Origin: Spisula solida
Lineage: Eukaryota > Mollusca > Bivalvia > Venerida > Mactridae
Length of the DNA stretch: 64,000 bases
NCBI GenBank assembly: GCA_947247005.1
Contig: OX365959.1
Span: forward strand, 35,546,148 to 35,610,147
Direction: 5' to 3'
A model generated the notes under the pieces. The model was not told where the DNA came from. It made no database searches and saw nothing but the letters and a program-made list of their open reading frames with translations. Numbering within the stretch: position 1 is the stretch's first letter; every line of letters starts with the position of its first letter. Made by a program: the position numbers and the translations under genes. This document shows positions 22,678 to 35,402 of this stretch, piece after piece.

Positions 22678-25600
22678 TTATCCTCCCTTGTTCTTGTTCA
22701 CTTGACTTACAATGATTGGAACTGAAAAATAAAATATGTGAATCAATGAAGTTAATATTATATAGGAACATGTAACGATGATTATACAATATATTGTTAT
22801 TACTAGGAGGGGAGATCAATATATTCGAGCACTTTCCTTTTAACTCATAGATTAGTGAAATATCAATTATCTAGCATTTTAATTAATTAAGAATATTGTG
22901 ATGTCACAATGCACTTGATGACGTCACTTAATGCTACCCATGTGCTGCACGCACTGGGGAGCATGTTGGACAATACATACAGTGCAGCTCGTCATTAAGA
23001 TTTACGCCAAACATGGATAATCATTGCGGTATCTCGACAACAACTTTATCAAAATGAAAATGGATTCTTTGCACTCTAAATCAGTGATTTACACATGATT
23101 TAATTGCTTATTAATATTTGATTGCATGGACTGTTGATAAAATAAGAACAGACAGAAGAACTAAAACCGCGGTAGTGTCACTCTCTCTTATTTTCTTTGA
23201 AATAAGAGGCATAGTTTTGAACCATTTGTTATTGTCGAAAACTATGAAATCAATATTGTCTACAAATCAATAAATCTTCGACCCCGGTTACAAAGGATTC
23301 TCTAGAAATGACGATCTAGAATTTTATAGGCTGTGCTTTATAGCCTTTTATAAATGAACATAGGTATAAATCTCTACTGAAAATCTCCCACAGAAGAGTG
23401 TCACTTACTGATAATGATGGAAAGTATGACCAGTATCACTATAAACATGATCAGTCGCATCTGAAAATATACACAATCATCACAATATAAATGTTTATCT
23501 AGACTAACAGTACTGTAAATCCAGTATTATTCGCTGTAGTTTAATTTTCGCTAAATTTTGCGATCCTTCTCATCGCGAATTCATCATTCCGCGTAAATAT
23601 ACTTCCATAACATAAGACATACCTGGGCAATTTCAAAAGTAAGTATAAACCACATGAACTTGAAGTTTTGGGTCGTAAATATTATTTTGGTATGTATGTA
23701 CTAGTATATTTTGTATAATGTACGTGTATCCGTATAGGGGACTTAAGAGGCAACTATCTTCACAAGCATGAAACTGTTAAAATGTTCGTTTAGAAAACAA
23801 TAAAGGTTAATAAATATGTAACATACATCGCCCTATTAACTTATAACTGTGAAAACACAATTAACTGATACAATATATGAAATACATTTAACAAACTACG
23901 GTACAAAACTTATGATAAATCTACTAATTAGAAATAATCAATGTTTGGTTATATTTATTTCATGCGAAATAAAGCTCATGCGAATATAAAGTGATTTACA
24001 GTACACATGTATAGTTTAAACCTTTGAGCCACGGAACTGTTCAATTTGTAAGTGCTCTAGGTTTGTTATCCAATTATCCAGGCTCAATTCTCGGTCATGG
24101 CAGGTTATACCCTTCCATGAAAATTTGACAACAATATTTATTTTCGTCAAGACATGGAGAAATTGCTGGTGCATTGTGGAAGGGTAGGTTCATTAGGATA
24201 GTTCTGGAAAACTGGTTTGGTGAATTGGCCACAGCACATACTTATTTACTGAATAATTGTTGAGAAATGACATTAATCCCGAATACATGTATACAATCAA
24301 ACAATTTTAAAACACTATGATAGCTTTATCTGTCATATGCAAGAAAAATTGCAAAATGGTGGACCCGCTGCCCCCTGGATATTAATGGGGAATCTCTACT
24401 TCTTATGTGCAAAAAGATTATATTAAGTCAGACAGGGAAGGCAGCACTCAACTTAACCAGCCAAGCGCAGAAAACATTAAAAACACTAAAAACACAGTGC
24501 CCAACTGAACCAACCTAGCACAGGAAACATAAAACACATAAAGACACAATGCCCAAGTCCAAGCGCAGATCCGCCCAAGTCCAAGCTGTCGAAAAGTAAA
24601 ATAAATTATAACTAGCTGAATGACCCAGTTTCCACAGCAAAAGGACTATAATGCCTAGTTTTAGCTGTCAGAAAACTTAAAACGAAGAAGTGCCCAACAT
24701 ACTACCAAGAAAATTAAACATCCCCTGTCCCACTGTTTAAAACCTCTCCAGAGCGACCCTCCATAGAGCAACAGCCATTCTTAAGCAACATTATCATTTT
24801 GTTCCAGAAGTAACCATTTACTATACAATTTTCCTCTCCATAAAAACAACCTCTGTACAACAACCAGACTTACTGAAAGGGTATTTCTCTAGAGAGATTG
24901 TACTGTAATTTAAGCAAAGTACATACCCGACAATTTTTCCACCACATATTTTTATGAAGAGCCTTGGCTCTGCTTCTGAACATGTCCGAATTACTGGCTA
25001 AACTGTCTGAAAGAAAAAATGAAATGAAATACTAACATGAATCCATTCTCCATCTAGGCAGCTTTTTTCTTTTTGTAACTGAATATTTATAATTCAGGGA
25101 CCATAACTCCCCATAATTACGCTAATAACTAACACTTGCATAAACAAACTTTAAAATTAACCTAGTCTAACAAACTCAAGCGATATACACACATAGTAAT
25201 TTTCTATAGTATTTATTGCAATTGTTTGCAATGTTGGGTCGGGATTACGGCAACAAATATTTGGCTAGACGGGTTTCTGATCAACATACTGGTGCCCTAC
25301 ATACCTGACTTATCTTGCAAGTCTTCTAATCGATCACCTCTATCGATCACCTTGGAGACATTATCTTTCATCACACCAACAACCTCATCCACCTGACCCT
25401 TCAATCTGTCAATATAGAAAAACTTCATAAAGGCAAGACTTAATGTATTCTTAGTTCATCATGCTGCTCTTTTTCCCTTTGGAGCAACAAGGCAACAATT
25501 ACATCACTCTACATAGTATAGAATGAAATACAACCTTGTTGCACCAAAGGGACGTCTTACCATTTACTGTCTTTATTATGTACATAGACAGATAAGCTGA

Positions 25601-27618
25601 TTGTTGAGGAAGTAAATAAGAAATACCCAATAAATTATTGTGTCTATGATGGTAAAGTTAACAAGTATGCCAAGTTTAAAAGCAATATCTTGATGGACTA
25701 CAAAAATATTTGAGTTTTAACAATTGAAAGTTTCGGTTAAACATTTTCATACAGAGGGACAAGACAATCACTATATGCCTCCAGCATCCTCAGATGCTTG
25801 GGCATAAAAGTAATATTTGATCCAATTTTATAACTTTCAAGTATTCTACGTCAAGTAAAATACAGAAACAGTCAACAAACACACAGTACCTTCCAATTTT
25901 TGGATCAGCCAATTTATTGGTGTTCACTCTTGGTCCACTGAAAAATATAATACAAGAATATCAGGTGCCGCCGAAGTGTACAGATTAAGCTTTAATAGCT
26001 AGATAGATCCGTACCTGTCAAGTTTTGCAAACTCTTCTAGAGCACGATAGATGCTTATAATGTAGTTGACTTGTATTGTCTGACTGAGAGACTTCAGCTA
26101 CCCAGTATCATATATTGCGGAATCTCGAAAAGATAATAATATTCTAAATGTTAGCTTAGTCCACATGATGATGCTACCTCTAAGGGATATCAGCCTTGTT
26201 ATTAAATGTTTATCAATTTCATCCATGGGAACACTCACTCAGTCGGCTTGACTTGACCAACAAGAGAACTGTTTACTAAAACGTTTAATTTCTAAAAAGT
26301 TTAATCTTGTTTAGGTGTAGTTTTGAACTATCAATTTATATTTTAAAGTTTAAAATTATTCCAATCACAGTTTTGCCTATCATAAATACTGCAAAATATT
26401 TCGCAAATTACATCTATAAACTATTACATTATTTTATGTCTTACAATAACTGAACTTACTTCAGGAAAAAATCATCTTCATCCGAGTCTCCATCTAACAA
26501 GGCTTGCTGTAAAGTCAATCAAATTTGATATTTAGTTGCATCAATTTAAACGTACACTATTGTCAAATACACAAATTCAAACTTAAATAATAAATAAAAC
26601 CTTTAGCTTAATAAGATCGAATCCATGATTACGACACTAAGGACCAACCTAAGGCACTATTTTTTGGCATTCAACCGACAGTTGTAAGTGCATGGCAGCA
26701 GCATGGTCATTATAGCCAATGACTTCCAGTTTTGTGGGAAGAAATCAGAAGTTTATATGGTACAAGGAATTTGGATGTGCTTCCGTAGCCATTTCTGAAT
26801 AGATGCCTTATTTGGTTCTTTATTGTGCCTGGTGTAGACAGATAAGCTGTCTGCAAGTGGCTGCTTAAAACTCTGACGGTCCAGCCATATACGGGCATCC
26901 CTACGGGCATTGCGTCGAAATGGTTTGACTAGTGCCTGGTGTATTGCACCAATGCAGACATTCTTCATACAAGAATGTCACTGTAACCTCTGGATTACCA
27001 ACCAGTTCCTTTCTTGAGCTTCAGCAAACATCTAAACACATCTTTCTAGATCTTTGACTTCAGTTATGACGAACACTGAAAAGTGTTTTAGAAGTGCCAG
27101 GGCAGAGATTTGACCCAGGGTCAGGGACCTCTTAATCCGTAGTCAAGATCGATACCCACTTTATAAATGTCACCATATGTTGTCAAGTGCCATTCAAGAT
27201 TATTTCATGATGGTAGACTGATAATGTTGTCATCACATTTCTTGATTGCTTTAACTTATAATTAAATTACTTACTTAAATTTTACTTGAAAGTTAACTTT
27301 GCCGGCATTTTTCCAGGATTGTCACTCAATGACGTGAAGTGATATGACAATAAATTTCAAAGTCGATATGTAATTGGTGATTGTCACCATCGTTTTGAAT
27401 AGTCGGATGTAGTAGTACAGTATTAGTACGGTAAATTACGTAATTTCGCTATGACAGAAGTCACTTTGCATTGTGGCGTATCGACACCACAATATTATAT
27501 AATTTATCAATGGCACTTCCACTCCATGATTTTGAACAAAGCTGTTACTTACCCTTTCCACATCTCTAGCACCATATCTGTCAGAGCTCTGAGGAATACG
27601 TGCAAACTTGGGAGGCAT
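22678..27618 (-). CDS. vesicle-associated membrane protein 4 (R-SNARE), 7 exons
   Basis: Exons in transcript order: 27618-27553, 26506-26460, 25937-25890, 25405-25305, 25006-24927, 23460-23409, 22721-22678. All have GT-AG borders and matching phases: 438 nt, 145 aa, against 141 in human VAMP4. It starts MPPKFARIP, like VAMP4 (MPPKFKRH). An N-terminal dileucine plus acidic cluster (LLDGDSDEDDFF) matches the TGN-sorting signal of VAMP4. The SNARE motif runs from about residue 54 (QVDEVVGVMKDNVSKVIDR), with the zero-layer Arg in VIDRGDRLEDLQDKS. It continues through MWWKNC to a C-terminal membrane anchor (MRLIMFIVILVILS) and a short luminal tail (SQVNKNKGG). The family acts in TGN-endosome fusion. 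Transcription runs away from the upstream mannosidase gene on the same strand, 1.5 kb away. Confidence 0.95.
24725..24905. repeat. CTCTCC..GAGAG interspersed repeat, copy 1
   Basis: Within VAMP4 intron 5. It shares ordered motifs (GCGACCCTCCATAGAGCAA, TTTTGTTCCAGAAGTAACCA, CTGTACAACAACCA, GAAAGGGTATTTCTCTAGAG) with 46487-46670. Likely an old MITE. The preceding 24450-24600 holds a degenerate doubling around AGCRCAGAAAACAT. Confidence 0.65.
25640..25810. repeat. GGGCATAA-tail repeat fragment
   Basis: AACAAGTATGCCAAGTTTAA, AGCAATATCTTGATGGACTA and the tail GCTTGGGCATAAAA match the family at 19020-19700. It lies in VAMP4 intron 3. Confidence 0.6.
26700..27170 (-). mobile_element. worn tRNA-derived SINE
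   Basis: In minus orientation, the region 27085-27165 reads as a worn tRNA-like head (CTGGGTCAAATCTCTGCCC as B box). It is followed by a body with AACACTGAAAAGTG and GAAGAAATCAGAAG. The head resembles the SINE head near 50480-50560, and the body motifs (GTACAAGGAATT, ATTTCTGAATAGA) recur at 50310-50370. Ends are uncertain. It sits in VAMP4 intron 1. Confidence 0.5.
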
Positions 27619-29087
27619 TTTTGTTTTGTTGTCTTTTGTAAACCAGTGTCGCTGTCAAACTTGTTACTCACAGTTCAACGTTAATTTATACGTGAATAGT
27701 TAATATAAAACAAAGATATGTATCAATTAAAACGATCAATCCATTTTTCAATGAACGTCATCAACTATTTGCTGTAAAATCACATAATTATTAAAATAAA
27801 AACGTTTTTATTTATTTATTTTTTAACCGGAACCGGAAATGACATGTCGTGCAATTTACTTTCTCGTGAGAATGAGTAATGTTGGTGGTATATAAAACCT
27901 GGGTTTAACCGTTCTTTTTGTCGTGAAAAGCTCTTGCAGGAACAATTATTTTTTACAATAAATGGAAGACGCTTTGTCCTGACTAAACGGTGTTTTGTTT
28001 GAAAGTTGAAAATGTGAACACATAAAAAATAAAATAACAAAGATCAATCACCATTTTTGTAGAGTCCGAGCTTCATGTAGGCCTACTGTCTAGAGTACAA
28101 CAGGTCTCTGAACATTATGTAGCCTTTCTTTCTGACTCTGCCAAATCTGCGGCAGGCGACACCATCATATATCTTACCCAAATACCTAAATTACCTATTT
28201 TAAGGTATTTGATCTTACCACAGAACAGATCATCTTAGATAACTTATCTCTTCAGAAAGCGTGGTTTCCACTTCCACATGTAATTTGATGACGTCATTTA
28301 TATGTAGCATACGTGTACTTATATTAGGTGGCTTTAGCTTTTTGGACATTTTGAACCTTGTGAGAGAGATGTGCCAAGGTTGCCACACGATTCATACGTT
28401 CTAGTTCAAAAAGTTAAGTCGTCTAGTAAATTGTTTGCAACCATTTGTCCTTTGATTGTCCAGTGAAATATAATAATACCAAAGACCTAAATCTTTGATT
28501 ATATCATCTGAAAAAAAAAACACTTGTTTTACTTGAGACCGTTTCTGGCAAGTCATTGAAATCTGCTAGAAATTAGCAAGGTGTCGACGGAACTCTGATG
28601 GACACCGGGTAGCTTGAAGTTGGTCTGAGAGGTGACATTCAACTTAGCGACTCACTGCGTCCCTATAGATACGCAATGGTGCCTCTTTCGAAAGTAAAAA
28701 GAAATAAAATGGTACTGGGCAATCAGTTTAAAATAAAAGAACATTTACGAAATAAACTATCTACTAGACTACATGTGTAGGTTGTTTGGAGGATCATGTC
28801 CAGACCAACGTGTGAATCAAAACAGGACGTCCAGGGTGTCATAATTATGCTGTATGCATAAAGTAACAACAAAACTAAGTAACACGTTTTATTATTTGAT
28901 ATCGATAGATTATGGCCATTTATAAGTGAAAATAACAGTGAACATACAGTGAAATAATGTGTTATTTTCACTGTCTTAAAAGCTGACTCCGCCACTCGTG
29001 AAAATATTGATTTCTGTGATCACTCGATGAAAGAAAATTCGATCTTACATCAAAATCAACAAATATCCTCTATGTATTGGTATTTAT
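27619..29087. other. intergenic region between mannosidase 3' end and VAMP4 5' end
   Basis: No further exon recognised. A minus-strand AATAAA at 28893-28888, about 195 bp after the mannosidase stop, is a plausible polyadenylation signal. The VAMP4 promoter should lie just right of 27618; no TATA box stands out. Confidence 0.5.
28888..28893 (-). promoter_or_regulatory. candidate polyadenylation signal of the mannosidase gene
   Basis: AATAAA on the minus strand downstream of the stop codon at 29088-29090. Position-only support. Confidence 0.35.
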
Positions 29088-32000
29088 CTATATTCTCTTA
29101 AACAGAAAGCTTTTGAGGTCCATCTGGCGAAATTCAATTGATTGATTTCTATGAATAACAATTAATTTCTTGCTTCCTTGCTGCATTTCTGATAAAATCC
29201 ACTCGGTTGAAAAGTGGAACATGTGATAAATGTTTATAGACATGACCGGTTGTTCGGTGATCGGCTTTGATTTGGAGACTAGTGTAAACGCACGACGAAA
29301 TAAGGTAACTGCAACTGACGTACAAAGTTGATTCTCCGATACCCAACATTTCAAACTCACTAGAGACATTTCTGAAGGTAAATCAACACGTGGTACATGT
29401 ACAAAACTAAGATCATGATTTGGATTTAACTCTTTCTCATGTGTATGAAAACTGAAAACCGGATGTTGAATGACGTCATTGGCAAGTATTGCTTCTAATG
29501 TTGGTAAAGAAGCATCGTTCCCCCGGACAACAGGGGCTGACGAAATTTGAAGGAATAATTTTGTTAGCGTAAGTTTGCTATCATACACTCCTTGGTTTAA
29601 ACCACCTTCTTCTAGAGGTGCAACACGATCTATAAATACATCTAGAGTTCCTGATTTCCAGCTTGTAACGCCGTGTGGTTGAACAGAATGGAGAGTAAGC
29701 CTGTGGAACTTATCTTCAATCACAGTCATGGAAGTCATAGGGTAAACATTGGCACCCAACGGCAAATTGCTTCGATACTTCCGCTCTGAAAGTTGCATAC
29801 CTAAAGAATCTGTGAAGAAAATGTTGCGGTTGTTCAAGTCGGTTTCTAATCGCATGGCGAATTCCCCTTGGAAATGTCCAGATTTAAATTTCGATAGATC
29901 GGTTAAAATATTTATTTGAAAGTATTGATCTGATATGCCATTTGTTTTATACAACATGTATTCCACTTTGAAGTATTTATACGATACTTCAACCGCACAA
30001 TGTGTTATGCCAGAAACTAGTTTAACCTGTGAAATATCTTGGAAAGAAGTAGCGTTTGTAGATATGAACGGAAATGTGTAAGCTCCACCAATATCCGAAT
30101 AGTGATACCATCCGAGTGTGATCCACTTACAAAAATTACCTTTGGAAAAGCATATCACTCTTGGGGAGCCATCCATTCGGGAAAATGTGATATTCATGAA
30201 ACGACTTTCACAAAAAAGATCACCGTCTGAATTGTCAGTTCTTATTTTCATTTCATTGGAATTATAACCCTTGGACAGTTTAAAAACAGCCACTCCGAGT
30301 GGCGGTAAGTGAGCCTTAAAGAAGAGATAAGGCCTATTTTCCAGCACGTCTGTTCTCACATCAACCGGAATTGCTTTACCTTTCGAGTCGTGTATACCGA
30401 TTAACTCGTGATTCACTGACAAAGAAATAATTTCTGTTCGTTCCTGGAAGTATGAGTTGAATACTATTATTGTTACACTTTCAGACGACAAATTAATGGA
30501 AACCGTTTTAGTCAGTTGGTCACGCGATTGTTTTACTGACGTAGGGAAGAAGTTCACGTGACATGGTTGGAAACTGTCCTGTTCATCATATGATCCTTCA
30601 TTTCTTGTGCCACCCGTTCCCGCGCGTGCCATGAAAAAACTATGTAAAATAAATGCAATTATATCTTGAGCAGAATTGAAAGCAGACGACAAATTTATTT
30701 CGTAATCTTTTACGACATGGTCACGTGATGTACCAGTTATGGCGTCATGGTGCTGAAACATGTCAAGTTCTCTTCTAGAATGTTGTAACATTTTAAGTAG
30801 CGATTTCTGACAACTTACAGAGAAGTTCGAAAGCCCACCTTGAAATGTTGACAGAGATAGAAGGACGTCTGCAGCGTGCACTGATTCCTGTAGTTCGCGA
30901 CCAAGTCTTTTCAAAAATGGCCTCGTCGTAAAGAAACCACTCCAATACTTGTTGTTCAGCGTGAAAGGCAAGAAGTCTCCGGTAAGTGTCGGGTATTTTA
31001 TTTCATTGGCCTGGCTTCTTAGTTCTACTTCTTTGAAATAGTCCGCTAACGTTCCAAACTGCATATAGACGTTAAAACTATCTACAGAATTTATATAGTT
31101 CATTAACGTTTTAGTGTTTTTGTATTGAAGGTCCCATTCAGTTGGCGTAGTGTACCTGAAGTCATCGCCAAGCGGAAGTAAAAGAACGTTATGCGCATAA
31201 CCTGAACTTTTAATTTTCAGCTGACGAACGAGTTTTTCGGCGTAATCTGGAACGCTAGTGTAATAGTTAAACTTCAAACGAATTGGTTTGTAAAATGCCG
31301 ATGACCTTTCATCCGGAAGTTCAGTAACATCTCCAAGGTCAAGATCAGAGCACACAGATCGGCTCGGTCCACAACTGTCCGGGAAACTTAACCATTCGTA
31401 CGGTTCAACCTAAAAGTAAAACACATACAATCAACATCAAAAAATCTAAAATTGTTTCATTTGTGAAATACATCTCAAATATGTGGTGAGAGATCTATTT
31501 GAGACGCTCCGGGTGAAACTTTGTTTTGCAATATTTTCAGGATCGAACTGTCAGTTTTTCAATGATTTTAGCACTCAAATATTTGATTCCGCTGCGATGC
31601 CCGGATTGGGTGAACTGTGTGTTACCCTAACACAGGACACGGTCATGTACTATACATATGGATATATTGCCAGTGGGTTGCAGAAAAGTATCGTTTGCCC
31701 GGGTACTTAGCAGTCATGCATGTACTCATATAATTTTATGAATGAACATGTTTGAAATATACATGTACACTATATTTCTCAAATGTGTTACGTCCAAGCT
31801 TGAGCGGTACAAGTCTTTATGGCGAAAACTTCCATAGCTTAGTTTATACTGAATATGTTTAAAACAATACACTCACTTGTGCAATTGGTCTGCGTATTGT
31901 TTGTGGTGTTATAATGTGTCTGTCAGCAGTGGTAATTCTCATATGGAAAATGTCATGTATAATATTGAAGCATATGAAATTATCTTCGAAATGCATTTTA

Positions 32001-32941
32001 AAAACAAGTCGACAAATATCACAATATAGAAGAGACTGACGTTCTGTGGATACTGGTACCTGCACAAACGTATCAAACTCTCCGAGCCTGTCCCATGTTT
32101 GTCTCCAGTTGAAATTCATCATCCCTTTCCGCATCAAATATTCCTTTATACCAGCATGAATCCGCTTAACAACTGCATGTTTTATTCCAAATCTTCTTAA
32201 TATATATCTTGCAGAAGAAGACAAACTGAACTGATCCAAATCAAAAGAATTGTCTGGTATTTCACCAATGTTTTCTTTTATCCATAGATGGCCCTCCGTA
32301 AGTTGGTCAATAAACGAAAAATAGTGCGGCGTAGCTTCATCCGGAATGACCCATCCGCCGGAAGCTAGTTCTAAACGCCCGGATTTAACAAGATGTTTGA
32401 ATTTATTTCGCACCAATGTTGTTTGATTGTCCCACCACTTGCTTATAAAGCAGATTTCTGGCCAGATAAATGTCAAGTCTTTGTATAAATGCATTTTTTC
32501 AACCGCTAATGATAAAATTTTATGCGTATGCTGATGAAAGTAGTCTGTGAAAGTCTTCTTGTACCCGGGATCGTTATGAGAATGCAGCATAACAAAAACT
32601 TTCAACGGCCGCGCTGTGAAATTCGGTTTCATACGCGCGTTATGTGTCGATAAACTTGATAAAAATTCATTACCGAATTTGTCACTCATTTGATCAAAAT
32701 GGCGAAAATGTTTTACATAATCCAACAAATCATTTACATTGAAGTCTATGCGATTTACAGTCGACTCCTCAGTTTTTATAGTTTCCCTATTTTTTGATAC
32801 TCCATGAACACGGTTCATTCTACGATCGTATTTGGTCTCGTTGAACATTAACTTGACAGCAATTAGAAAACTTATAGTTCCGAGAATACACACGGTTCCT
32901 AAATACAGTTTAAAGTTCCTTCTTCGCAAAACTATCGCCAT
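29088..32941 (-). CDS. Golgi alpha-mannosidase II-like glycosidase (GH38), 2 exons
   Basis: Exon 1 is 32941-32060 and exon 2 is 31409-29088: 1067 aa, against about 1100-1140 for animal MAN2A enzymes. Residues 12-33 form a type II signal anchor after a short basic cytosolic tail (RRRNFK), as in Golgi glycosidases; a stem leads to the GH38 domain. Seen: HSHNDPGYKKTF (120-131, metal ligands H122, D124), the FDLDQFSLS segment with the nucleophile-position D236, PLGDDFRY (D376/D377), NNKYWSGFFTTRPF, and MFQHHDAITGTS (H515/D516). Known family role: trims GlcNAcMan5GlcNAc2 on N-glycans in the medial Golgi. The exon 1 donor CAG|GTACC was chosen because it gives an ungapped match to human MAN2A1 over DTFVQ-VEPYEW..CGPS. 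A second in-frame donor lies 183 nt further on. Several substrate-contact residues differ, so activity is uncertain. Confidence 0.93.
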
Positions 32942-33082
32942 TTTACTAAAAGTATCCCAACAGTGAACATTGTATATGAATTATTGTACATTCTTGTCTA
33001 ATAATTCACCATAGGAGTTTGTGACTCTATGTTTATTGCACTAATATTGTGGAGTTTCTGTCAAAATATACGTAAGTTCGCC

Positions 33083-33277
33083 GGAGATAACTCTAGACGT
33101 ATCAATAAACAAACATGCATAATACAAACACTGCGCGGCGACTGACCCCGTGTCATCAATGTAGATTTAAAAAGTATATCATTAAAAGTAAATATGCACA
33201 AGATTTAACAAAAAAAGAACATCGAAAATGCATTCAATTGTCAATTTTATTTGTAAACAAGGGCTAGTGTTATCTCC
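33083..33277 (-). repeat. GGAGATAAC-ended MITE, copy 1
   Basis: Ends GGAGATAACTCTAGACGTAT and ..AGGGCTAGTGTTATCTCC. The interior (AATACAAACACTGCGCGGCG, AAATGCATTCAATTG) is an inverted copy of 37010-37198. Confidence 0.8.
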
Positions 33278-34674
33278 GATGCACTAAACGTTTTGTAATC
33301 ATTATACATGGTAGATGCACAGTGTAGATTAAGTACTAATCCCCAGAGATGGTTTATTAACAGTTCGCGCAGCTATCCTGTTTTTATGTTTACTTTGTCG
33401 CGTAAATAACTTAACAATATATACAAAATGTAATACTAGACTTAAATTGGTACCAGCTCCTATGGAAAGTGATATAACATATGCAGTGGTCCGTACTTAA
33501 GGACTACAATATACAACAATGTCATGTTATAATGTAATCGAAACTCGTAAATAGCATTGTATTTAAAATAAAACAATCGGTTTTATGAACATAATTGTGA
33601 TACAGTTTTGTAGGAAAGTACATGTAAACAATACGATCACGTGATCGTCCTTTTGCACACTACAGTGTCTCTTCTAAAAGTGGCCTCTCTTTATAAATAG
33701 GACTTGGACACCGACCAAACGAAGATATAAAGATGTATCAAACTCAAGCTTAAAGAGTTCGATGTACGCGAGTTAATAATGAAATTACTTCAATATGAAT
33801 TAGTACTCTCTCGAACAGTCTCAATCATCTAAATAAAGTATTGAACTGTAAAATCAAACGTCATCAATATCTCTTTCAAATAAGCACAAAACCTTAATAC
33901 TTGACTCACAAATAATGTCGATTAGTATGATATAAGTTCCTCGAAGCTATCTTCATTATTAACAGACCCAATTGCACAAATACGAAAGGATTACATTTTC
34001 TCGAACAATCGCCAGATTAGACTGCGCGCGCGCTACTCATTGTGCTACGGAGGCACACATGATATGACAATGGCATGTCACCACTAGTCTTCCTTAGGTG
34101 CACTTCAAGCTGTTGTTAGCTTTATCATTGACGCAAGACAGCAATATGTGACAGAAACATCAATAGTTTCAATACACAATACCCATGCACGTCTTCTCTT
34201 TGTATATCATCAATACTACAACCATTTAAATGCAGTATTAATTTTCTGATTTGGTTTTTATAATATTTATATACATAATACATAGTTTCACGAACATATT
34301 GCAAACTTATTTTTATTTTCATAAAAGATAAAGGCACATAATGTGTCCAAACGTAGTTGCAGAAATAAATTAATAAACTAAATAATACAGCGTCGTTTCC
34401 ACAAGGTATTGACGCTTATTATTTTTCTGTGTATGCAATTGCCTTATATTTCATATTATATTATACATACGAGGGTCGTTCATTTGATACCCGGACAATC
34501 GCCATATATACTGTATGTAGCGTTTGTATACATGTGTATGAGATATAAGGCAATCGCACACACATAAAAAATATGCGTCTATATCATGTGGTAGTTTCTG
34601 TCTGTTTTGTCTAAATTTACTTACATCTAGTAAATATTGATGTTTGCAGTAAGTGCATCATATACGGATGTTTA

Positions 34675-35050
34675 ACTCGGTTAATCAGGTCAGTCACTTG
34701 TTTACATATTACATTGTGTAGCGTTACTTAAACATTACAAATTCTTTTATTAATGTAATATTTTAATAGACATTGCGTACTTCTATTTATATGTAGCTTA
34801 GTGAATAAAGTATTGGTTTTCACTGCCCTTAGCTCTAATTGAAATGTTTAAAACTATAAAAAAATAGTTATGATATTGCAATGTTTGTATACAAGTAATA
34901 GACCTGATCAAACGAAATACATGTATATCTACATTAGTGAAACGGGTATTGGTTTTCTCTGCATTTTTCTCCAATTGAAATGTTTAAAACAATAAAAATA
35001 CAATAATATGATATTACAATGTTTGTTTACAAGTGACGGACCTTATAAAA
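34675..35050 (+). repeat. duplicated block upstream of the transporter (copy A)
   Basis: Starts GGTCAGTCACTTGTTTACAT. It contains TATTGGTTTTCACTGCCC, GAAATGTTTAAAACTATAAA, GATATTGCAATGTTTGTATA and ACAAGTAATAGACC; the second half is itself repeated at about 34945-35045. The block returns at 36205-36440 beyond coding exon 1. Confidence 0.8.
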
Positions 35051-35402
35051 CGGACCATACACACATATTATCTGAAAATGCTGACGTATCACTACCCGAG
35101 AGAATTAAATGAAAACTGACCGGTTAATATTATCGCCTGGCTATACAACAACTCCGGTATCTTTGTTATATTTGGACTTTTTCAAAGTCCTTAAATACCC
35201 ACAGTCTGTTATCTAGGACACGATGATTACTTATGTTACAAAATGAGTACTGATAAACGGAAGTTAATGTGCCAGTATTATGTCTTTGTGTTGTGCAATT
35301 GGATAAAATCGTTTGTTTAAACAGAAGTTATTTTTATAAACATATAATAACCATTCATTGACGCAAATCAAGGATTGAGCAGAAAGCTAAGCTAAGGATA
35401 AA

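Larger units (their letters stand above)
32942..35402. other. divergent intergenic region (mannosidase / transporter)
   Basis: Shared 2.46-kb upstream region of two divergent genes. It contains the MITE at 33083-33277, the duplicated block at 34675-35050, and near 34473 an isolated TACGAGGGTCGTTCATTTGA end that looks like one TIR of a lost element. No TATA box could be assigned with confidence to either gene. Confidence 0.5.

Noticed and set aside
31483..31710. 75-codon plus-strand ORF in the mannosidase intron
   Set aside because: No family resemblance and no splice context; chance ORF opposite an intron.
34010..34080. tRNA-like stretch on the minus strand (GCACAATGAGTAGCGCG)
   Set aside because: No convincing B box or cloverleaf; likely a worn SINE head.
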